Shown here: positions 56,524 through 64,000 of the stretch, in pieces
Layout: the number at the start of each line of letters is the position of its first letter
Position numbering within the stretch: the stretch's first letter is position 1
Source of the DNA: Lactarius indigo
Taxonomy: Eukaryota > Basidiomycota > Agaricomycetes > Russulales > Russulaceae
Assembly: GCA_025766275.1 (NCBI GenBank)
Contig: JAFKAC010000101.1
Location: 1-64,000 of the forward strand
Reading direction: 5' to 3'
Length of the DNA stretch: 64,000 nt
Program-made: the position numbers and the translations under genes
The notes under the pieces: generated by a model
The model's input: only the letters and a program-made list of their open reading frames with translations
What the model was told of the DNA's origin: nothing
Databases searched by the model: none

Positions 56524-58463
56524 ATGACCGCATCTCCATACCCATCCCATCCCCCTCCGGCCGTCGCCTTCGACGAGATACCACGCAAACCCCGTACACT
56601 GGTGCTGTGTTTCGACGGCACCACAAACGAATTCGATAACGCTGTGTGTACCCTTTGATTTCCCTTTCTCCATCTTCTGCCCCCAAGGATGCAGGCAGTG
56701 GCTTGATATAATATAACTTACCGCCATCTCATAGAACACTAATGTCGTCAAATTGTATTCCATGTTAAGGAAGGATAAAGTGGAGGACCAAGTAACCTAT
56801 TACCAGGTGAGCTCCACGTCTCATCTCCCCTACCCACCCCAACCATTGTATTCGCCCAGGCAGGAATAGGAACATATATCCAACCAGGGGTCGTTTCGCC
56901 ACTCTTTTCTTGGGCCGCAGAGATTTTAGACGAGGCCATTGCTTGGTACCTCTACCAGCACGTGATGGACGGGTACAGGTTCCTCATGCAGAATTACAAC
57001 GTCGGCGATAAAGTCCTTCTATTTGGTGCGCTCCGAACATCTCCAGCGGACGGAAACTGATCTATCACGGTATTATTAGGCTTTTCTCGCGGTGCATATA
57101 CCGCCCGGGCTCTCGCCGGGATGTTGCACAAGGTGTGATCCGGACCGCGCTTCACTGTTAACTTACCACCGGATTGACCTCGCCGTCGTCCCAGGTTGGC
57201 CTACTCTCAAAGGACAACGTCGAGCAAATTCCATTTGCATACAAGCTTTACAAGGCCGACAACAATGCCGATCTCGCCCAGGGGTTTAAAACGACCTTCT
57301 GCCGCGAGGTGCCAATCGAATTCGTGGGTGTCTGGTGGGTGTCTTGGCATTTACCTTTCTAAGACGACCTGTCTGCGAAATGTACTTGGAGGAACGCCCA
57401 ATCTAACTCAATTGATCGACAGGGACACAGTTGCGAGCGTCGGAGTCATCATGGGTAAAACATTACCTTTTGTGGACGTGAATACCACGATCCGAGTGTT
57501 CAGACAGGCGCTAGCCCTTGACGAGGTATGTGCAGGTGACCTGATCTGTCAGTCCCTTTCACGGGCACGACCCTCCACCCTTCCTTTGTATCACATACGT
57601 CCCTTTTGGACGCGTGCCTGTCATCCTTCCGCATCACTATCCCTACCAGCGAGCTTACATCTGCTTTTCACTCGGTAGCATCGCGCCAAGTTCCGTCCGA
57701 ACCTGTACCACCGTTCAGTTATCACAAAACCAGAGACGAAAGGTCTCCGCGGAAATGACAAATCAAAACCCGCTCAGGGCACTGTTCCGGGGGGATCGGA
57801 CGAAGTGTTTGAAACAGATGAGAAAGAAGTGTGGTTCGTCGGTTGTCATACTGGTGGGTCTTTCGATCTTTTTCGCGTTTACGACACGCAAATGAATGAC
57901 GCACAGATGTCGGCGGAAGTTCAACGCCTAACTCGGAGCCACATTCTCTCGCTAATATCCCACTTCGCTGGATGCTGCAGGAGATCATACGCGCAGACTG
58001 CGGTATCATGTTCGACTTGGACGCTTTCGCACGATGGGACATCCCTATTACAATTGGGCGAGATCTGTATCCTTCCATATCCCTGGCTACCAACCAAGCA
58101 GGCGGGAGTGGAGCCGATGCCGGAGGGCCAGAGAATCAAGCCGACCTTCTAGATGTCGTGCAGCCGACCCACGACCAGCTGAAAGCGGTTCCTGCGTGGT
58201 GGTTCCTTGAAATCATCCCGACCTCGTACACCTACCAGAATATAAAAAGCAAGTGGGTCACACATTGGAGGTGAGCCGTCAGTCGCGTAGTGAGAAGTGA
58301 TCATTATTTATCGTGGATTGCTAGCTTCCATCTTGGACGCGGACGGTATGTTCCACCGAATCCGCTGTTCCACGAAAGTGTCAAGATACGAATGCAAGAT
58401 CCAAAACTTAAATATAAGCCGAGAGCTCGGTACACACCGGGCACGGAAACTTATGTGACTTGA
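56524..58463 (+). CDS. DUF2235 alpha/beta hydrolase (Tle1-like phospholipase fold), copy 1
   Basis: Nine exons (56524-56643, 56735-56806, 56860-57025, 57080-57132, 57195-57334, 57423-57525, 57679-57853, 57907-58270, 58325-58463) give 443 residues. RTLVLCFDGTTNEFDN opens the domain. QAGIGTY, the nucleophile elbow GFSRGAYTARALAGMLHK (G-x-S-x-G), FVGVWDTVASVG (catalytic Asp region), FRQALALDEHRAKF, WFVGCHTDVGGS (catalytic His region) and IPLRWMLQEI follow. This is the DUF2235/Tle1-like hydrolase family, expanded in many Agaricomycetes; natural substrates are not established. No signal peptide is visible. An upstream in-frame ATG at 56461 would add 21 residues. A paralog with the same intron pattern starts at 62449. 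Confidence 0.9.
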
Positions 58464-58607
58464 GATGTGGGGGCACGCTATGTATTGTGCCAGGGTATGG
58501 GACTTGGTTCTACTTCTTGGACCTTGGGAGTCGGTTTCTTGATGTGCTTTATCTTACTGGAATATACTTACCATCTCTTGCATAATCACGGACAACTTTA
58601 TCGATGG

Positions 58608-58622
58608 AACCTGCGCTCGGAT
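58608..58622. repeat. Left target-site duplication of LINE
   Basis: AACCTGCGCTCGGAT here recurs directly after the poly-A tail at 60245-60259. The leading AA is ambiguous with the tail, so the duplication is 13-15 bp. Confidence 0.85.
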
Positions 58623-59927
58623 CGGACCTCCCAACTCCTTACCCGACTCGGGGAGGAATGGGGAGGCGAGGTCCAGAACGGCCCACACTCCAGCAATGGA
58701 GGGGTGGTGTGTAACAGTAGCATACGGGCTAGGTCTGGAAAAGCCCAACAGCGCCCCACTGCCTTGGAGGCTCTCGCCAGCAAAGTTGACCCCCTGTTGA
58801 CTGAGCGGGTTGACGTCACAGCCATCGCCCCCTGGGAGGTCCCCAACTGGGTGGTGCATGTGAACTGTGAAGGGAAATCGGACCCCAAGTCTCGAAAACG
58901 GACTGTCAACGGGCTTTACGCCAATTGCCAGTCGGCGAGTAGAGTTATAATCCGATTAGCAAGCACCATCACGAATCGTCACCGGTTCGACAACAAACAC
59001 GTAGGAGGGGCTGCGATTGACGTCACATCAGGTCACGCGCCCCCCCATTCCCGCAGCTGGGCGATGGGTACGGAGGTGGAGGATAATGACGTTGCCCTGT
59101 TTGGCTTGGCCAAGACAGCGGAGTTCATATCAGCTGAGTTCTCACGTGCAGCCCCCAAATCCATTTACATACTATCAAACAACGAGTCCGCCCTGACTCA
59201 CATTACGAATTACCGCTCTTACGATAACCAAAAAGAGGTGCTGATGTGGCACCGCGCTCTCACTTCCTTCTTCGCACAGCCCAGGGACACGAGAATAACA
59301 CTCGTGTGGTCTCCAGTTGACCAGAAGAGAGCTCCTGATTCCCGCGCCTGCAAAGCAGCACTCAAGGCATGCCAACATCCATCCCCATCCGCCACCCACC
59401 CCATACGTTCTACTACTTGGGTGCGCAAACAACTCAGAGGCGCCGCTTTCCGATCATGGGCAGAGGACTGGCGCACCACACTATCTAAACCCCACCCACC
59501 CCGCGCATACGGCCACTCTATCGACACCACACGCCCCCCAGATGGTCGCAACCACCCCCTATGGCTGGCCGCCATACCCCCCAAAAAGCCCAGTAGTGAC
59601 TACGTGGACATTAAACGCTGTGCCCACGCTACTGCCATGCAACTCGCAACCCTCCACTCATTCACATCCGACTACACCCTATCACACCGACCCGACCTCC
59701 CCTTGAGCGATTCCCTTTGCCCTGCGTGCAAGGTGGCTAACTCATTCACCCACCAAATACTACATTGCCCCTTGTACGTTGAGGCTCGACGCTCCTCATT
59801 CCACTTCTACCTCGACCAATACACCAACCCCCTCCGCATCTTCTACGTGCTGGAGTACCACCTATGCCTTTTCCTACAAAGATCAATTGCTGCTTACGCC
59901 CCCCGGCGCCCTAAAAACCCCGGATGA
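58623..59927 (+). pseudogene. LINE ORF2 C-terminal fragment (RNase H-like and CCHC)
   Basis: An open frame of about 430 codons from the truncation point. The RNase H-like part shows VGGAAIDVTSG (first Asp), YILSNNESALTHI (usually S-D-S in active enzymes) and LVWSPVDQKRAPDSRA. The C-terminal CPACKVANSFTHQILHCPLY fits the zinc knuckle of fungal LINE ORF2 proteins. The Asp-to-Asn change in the second motif suggests the RNase H is inactive or atypical. Endonuclease and reverse transcriptase are absent. Upstream bases 58467-58622 are open in the same frame but belong to the host flank. Confidence 0.8.
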
Positions 59928-60244
59928 AAGAGCTCTTGGCCCGCAACTGCTGCCCTGTGCCCAGCACAGCCCCGTAAGTGCTACCCCCTTTTTGTGCTCC
60001 GTGCCCTTTTAAGGGTCCCTTGCGCTTCGGTGAACCCAAATGACTGTTAACTACTTACGAATTGACCTGTTTCCTCTGGGAGGTGACATCTAGCGGAGTT
60101 ACTTTTCTCGGCTATTTACCATTTCGACTGCACGTGAGTCTCGGCTTACTTACATTCTCAATTTCCATTACGTTGTGACTGGAGACCGGCTTTGTATTAT
60201 GTACTGCCCCGGAATAAAATCAATTCAAAAAAAAAAAAAAAAAA
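58623..60244 (+). mobile_element. 5'-truncated non-LTR retrotransposon (LINE)
   Basis: About 1.6 kb bounded by a 13-15 bp target duplication and ending in a poly-A tail (60227-60246) after AATAAAATCAATTC. Only the 3' end of ORF2 remains (RNase H-like region and C-terminal zinc knuckle). The 5' truncation and the duplication are classic target-primed reverse transcription products. It lies about 160 bp past the stop of the first DUF2235 gene. Confidence 0.85.
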
Positions 60245-60259
60245 AACCTGCGCTCGGAT
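60245..60259. repeat. Right target-site duplication of LINE
   Basis: Matches 58608-58622 and follows the poly-A tail. Confidence 0.85.
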
Positions 60260-60829
60260 AGTTCCGCGTGTCCGACAACTTGAATGTCTCGTATCCGAGC
60301 CTTCACAATTACTATAACTCACGTACCGCATGGTGCACACGGTATGTCAAATTGGCAAACTTTCAGTCGAAGTGTGTAATGGTCGTTCGGAGGTCAGCCT
60401 ATGGGGCCTGATTGGAACCACCGCCATAGAGTGGAGCTTTGCTTTGCACTAAGGTTGGTATGAAACTATTTTAGTTACATGCGGCCTATCATACTAGACC
60501 TTCATTCATGCACAAAAGGAGCAGTTCGAGATGACCCCCCGTAAATCAGATGCAAGACCTGTCCTGCAAGCAGTAACGCGAGTAGTAACTAAACCTCCCT
60601 TAAAATTGGTACTCGGGCTAGCCTTTCCACACTTGGTCGCCGTGTTGATTAAATTTTCTATTCGAGCCTCTGGGTTTGAATACCGTTGCCGCAAAATTCC
60701 GTCAGTTGAACTCAGTAATAAACAATCGTGAAATTCTTGTAATATAATCACCTTATATTATGGAGACTTCATGAGAATTATTTTAGTCTTATACAGTAAA
60801 CCTCGACGGAATTTGGGACAGATTCCTTA
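60260..60829. other. Intergenic spacer between LINE and MITE
   Basis: No supported gene. The last three bases (TTA) form the left target duplication of the MITE. Confidence 0.4.
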
Positions 60830-61667
60830 GGGCCTGTCCGGCGCACGCGTTGCCCCACGGCGCACCTGCCAAAAAAAAAAAGTCGCCCCTACTGTGCGCC
60901 GGGGGGCAAACCTACCGTTCGGTGCACGTTGCTCCGAGGGGTTGGCGTTGAGGCTCCTTGGAGCAGCCCTATCAAATCGGAGCAACGAAAATACCCGTTT
61001 ATTTCTTTTGATTCTCTGCTCCAACGCTGCCCGAATCGTGACTGTGACCACGAAACACCTCTAGTAATACATGTATTAATTATTTGGTAATATGTTTACA
61101 CCTATTCAAGTCGCACACACTCTGCAATGGAACAATCGGAACAACTTGTATTTTTACAAGGACAACAGCAATTTTTCTACACTTTGTAATACAGTGCTAT
61201 GTCTACTCTCCACGGAACTTGGGGAGCTGATGCAAGATGTATCCCGTACGCATATGTGAGCTCTTAAATGTGGCGTATACCCTTGCGAAGTCGCAGTCGC
61301 TTGCACGGTCAGTCATGAAATACCCAACAATTTCCAAGGTTTCCAGGCAGCGGGAATGAGCACATCTTCTTCAAGTTCTGAGTCAGAATCTGCCATAGAA
61401 TTGGCAAGAGAGTCACCCATAAGAAAGGAATCAGAGAACGCGAGGCTACCCTCACAGGTGTGCAATATGTACGATAGCAGTCACGCAACGTGACAATTTG
61501 TCATGGCATGTGATAGAAAAAAATAATGTATTTCGTTTTGGGGCCGAGGGGCGTTCGGAGACTTGGAGCACCCATTTTTGTTGCCCCGTGGGACCTCATT
61601 ACCCCACCCGGGGTAATGCATTATCACTTTGCGACTTGCGGCCGGATTCTTTTTGCCGGACAGGCCC
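60830..61667. mobile_element. PIF/Harbinger-like MITE (non-autonomous DNA transposon)
   Basis: 838 bp with a perfect 13-bp terminal inverted repeat (GGGCCTGTCCGGC at 60830, GCCGGACAGGCCC at 61655) and a flanking TTA on both sides (60827-60829 and 61668-61670). A 3-bp TTA target site and GGGCCTGT-type ends are typical of Tourist/Harbinger elements. No transposase frame lies inside, so it depends on a full-length relative. The inverted repeats do not extend beyond about 13 bp. Confidence 0.75.
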
Positions 61668-61670
61668 TTA

Positions 61671-62448
61671 ATCAACGCTTGGTGCATTCAATGTTCCTGA
61701 GCATCCTCCTGACTCCCGTTCGACCCATTCCCTAGCTTTTATCCAACCCTCCGACCGTCTTAGGTGAGCACGCTGTCCGGCCTGGTTCTTCGAACATCAC
61801 TGGCACTTGAGTGATGTACGAATCATGGTCGCGTGCAGCCAGCTCCTGAGGGAAATTACCCTGTCTGTGACGGCTGTAGGACAGCGGTAGCTGGGAGTGT
61901 GTGGGAGCATTCAGCCTTACACACCAGCTGTCCCTGACTGGAAGCCAAGCGAAAAGAATGTGATAAAGCACGGTACAGTAGTACCCGACTGCTAATTTAG
62001 ACTTTAGCTCGTTCCTCGTCGCCATCGGTCACCCAGTTGCCTCGACTCACACGCTTGTTGTCTCATTTCGACTACCTCATTTTCAAGTTTCGAGCTTCAG
62101 GCCACACTTCCTGCTGTTTCTTCGTTGTACCTCCGGAATCCCTGCAGAGTCACTATCGTAGCCAACACTTGTCCTACTTTTCCATTCACGACTATGAGTG
62201 TGCAATTCGTTGGCGCGCGGCAAAGAATGTTCGCACTTGTCTGCAAGCTCGTCCGAGTCTGAGCCGGATGGCAGGTGTCACGGTTGGCGCGCTCCTTCAT
62301 TGAATTTACTCTTGGGGATCCCTTGAAAATCCTTCGGAAGAATACGTGGGGTACTTACGTTATTGACCAGTGATAAAGCACCTCCTGCCCATATAAAAGA
62401 CGTGGTCAATTTTAAGTTGGTCTACCCTAATATTCTGTCTCGTTTGCC
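61671..62448. other. Upstream region of second DUF2235 gene
   Basis: No supported gene. A TATAAAA-like CATATAAAAG lies near 62391, about 60 bp before the ATG, and could be the core promoter of the downstream gene. Confidence 0.45.
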
Positions 62449-64000
62449 ATGTCGGGTTCTCCTTCTGGCGGTGCGACGCCGAGCCAGCCTCGCACGCTGA
62501 TATTGTGCTTCGATGGTACCTCAGATAAATATGATAAAGATGTACGTCCCTGTGTCTTACGACAAGTGCTCCGATATAACATTCATTAGAATACAAACGT
62601 CGTCAAACTGTACTCGCTCTTTAATAAGGACCATGTGGATGAACAGGTATGCTACTACCAGGTAAGTGTTGTATTAGACCCCTTGCTAGTTCTCTCATTC
62701 GCGCAGGCGGGAATAGGGACATACACGACATCAAGGTTCTTTACTTCGGTCGTTCAATGGATGGCAAATACTTTAGACATGGCTATTGCCTGGTATCTTT
62801 ACCAACACATATTGGACGGTTATCAGTTTCTCATGCAGAATTACAATGCGGGTGACCAAGTTTGTTTATTCGGTGCGTTCTAAACATTCTGGCGGCTTAA
62901 TATTTACCGTGGTTTCACTGGTAGGCTTCTCTCGTGGCGCGTACACTGCCCGTGCTCTCGCGGGGATGTTGCATAAGGTGTGGACTTGAGGGGTCACGAC
63001 TGACCGTTTTCTTTTGTGCAGCTCGAACTGACCACTACCTGCCATGCCAGGTTGGCCTACTCTCCAAAGACAATAAAGAACAAATCCAGTTTGCATATCA
63101 GCTCTATGCATCTGAGCGCCCAGACGACCTCAGTCTCGTGGAAGGATTTAAGAAGACGTTCTGCCGCAATGTACCTATCGATTTCGTTGGTGTCTGGTAG
63201 GTATTCTCTCATTTCATCTCCGAAAACAAAAATGACTAACTCAACGAACAGGGATACAGTTGCTAGCACCGGAATTATTGTGGGGGAAACTCTACCCTTT
63301 GCCGGAGTGAACACAACAATCAGAGTTTTCAGACATGCGCTAGCCCTTGATGAGGTATGTTTTTTCAACGTTAGCACACCTGTCCTTCCCTCACAGCGCG
63401 CCCCCTACACCACTGGCTTCAAAGTCAGAAATACGGCCGAATTTCTTTTTTTAAAATCAGTTCTCCATACTCAATGGCCAATTCTTCGTTTTGACTTTGA
63501 TTCAACAGCACCGCGTTAAATTTATCCCAGATTATTATCACCAAAACTCAGAGAAAGTAACGGCAAGTGATTTGGACCCCTCAAGTAAGGGAAAACAAGC
63601 CTCGGATATGCCGGGGAATATTTCAAGGGTTGTTCGCCACGAGACGGATGAGATCTTCAAGGAAACTGATGTGAAAGAGGTCTGGTTCGTTGGGGCCCAC
63701 GAAGGTGCATTTTCTGGGCATTTTGCTTCCTGATGTCCGGGCTAATGTAATGGTTCTTAGATGTTGGTGGAGGTGTGAAGGAAAACAAGGAAAAAGCCCT
63801 CTCCGACGTCCCCCTTCGCTGGATGATTCGGGAGATTGTGAATGCGGGTGTCAAGGTCCTATTCGACAAAGATGCGCTCGAAGACCTCCACATCCCCATG
63901 TCTATGGTTGGGTCACAACCAACAACAAATGGCCCGCAGCCACAGGATCCTGAGAAAGGAAATGGGTATGGGGACCAGAGTCCTCCAGACTATGATCCGC
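62449..64000 (+). CDS. DUF2235 alpha/beta hydrolase, copy 2 (runs past window end)
   Basis: Paralog of the gene at 56524. Exons 62449-62541, 62590-62661, 62707-62872, 62925-62977, 63051-63196, 63252-63354, 63509-63704 and 63761-64000 (incomplete). Start MSGSPSGGATPSQPRTLILC, then CFDGTSDKYDKD, QAGIGTY, GFSRGAYTARALAGMLHK (nucleophile elbow), FVGVWDTVASTG, WFVGAHEDVGGG and VPLRWMIREI. Exon boundaries match copy 1 one for one, including a long sixth intron (154 nt here, 153 nt there) among otherwise ~50-nt introns. Catalytic residues are intact. The C-terminus lies outside the window. The pair points to local duplication, now separated by a LINE and a MITE. Confidence 0.9.

Noticed and set aside
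58467..58622. N-terminal extension of the LINE frame
   Set aside because: Lies outside the target-site duplication, so it is host flank that happens to be open in frame.

Overview
The window looks like nuclear DNA of a filamentous basidiomycete, most likely an Agaricomycete. The evidence is: dense genes interrupted by many short GT-AG introns (about 45-90 nt), a DUF6593 gene, two neighbouring DUF2235 paralogs, chromodomain Ty3/gypsy retrotransposons, a LINE relic and a Harbinger-like MITE. A Rhizoctonia/Ceratobasidiaceae affinity would fit but is inference only. Exon models were built by hand from splice signals and reading-frame continuity; for every complete multi-exon gene the exon lengths sum to a multiple of three.

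Layout. 1-5.4 kb: gene-poor, with three diverged copies of an unidentified repeat. 5.4-8.0 kb: a divergent pair, the osmosensor SHO1 (-) and an unknown serine-rich membrane protein (+). 9.05-24.59 kb: a 15.5-kb nested retrotransposon block. A minus-strand chromovirus (527-bp LTRs, CCCAC target duplication) carries a second, related plus-strand element (448-bp LTRs) inside its integrase region. 24.6-27.4 kb: a MULE-like transposase-domain/SWIM zinc-finger gene whose ATG lies 3 bp beyond the target duplication of the outer element. 27.6-29.2 kb: a degenerate repeat array and a cyclin fragment.

30-59 kb is an ordinary housekeeping segment: SIN3 corepressor, a single-pass membrane protein, SYO1 (ribosomal-protein import adaptor), a 3-hydroxyisobutyrate dehydrogenase-like enzyme, an ARK/PRK-family kinase (actin/endocytosis), a CTR copper transporter, exonuclease V, a DUF6593 protein, a HIT-family hydrolase, an uncharacterised membrane protein and a DUF2235 alpha/beta hydrolase. 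58.6-61.7 kb holds a 5'-truncated LINE and a Harbinger-type MITE. 62.4-64 kb holds a second DUF2235 gene that runs off the window.

Most notable are the two retrotransposons. They appear to self-prime reverse transcription: an 11-nt primer-binding site is complementary to an LTR sequence 34 bp downstream of a TATA box. They share a GGGTTTT slippery site for a -1 gag-pol shift, a gag reading frame with no AUG at its conserved start, and a long conserved extension after the chromodomain. All five differences between LTR pairs, plus the one stop codon in the inner integrase, are consistent with CpG to TpG (or CpA) changes.
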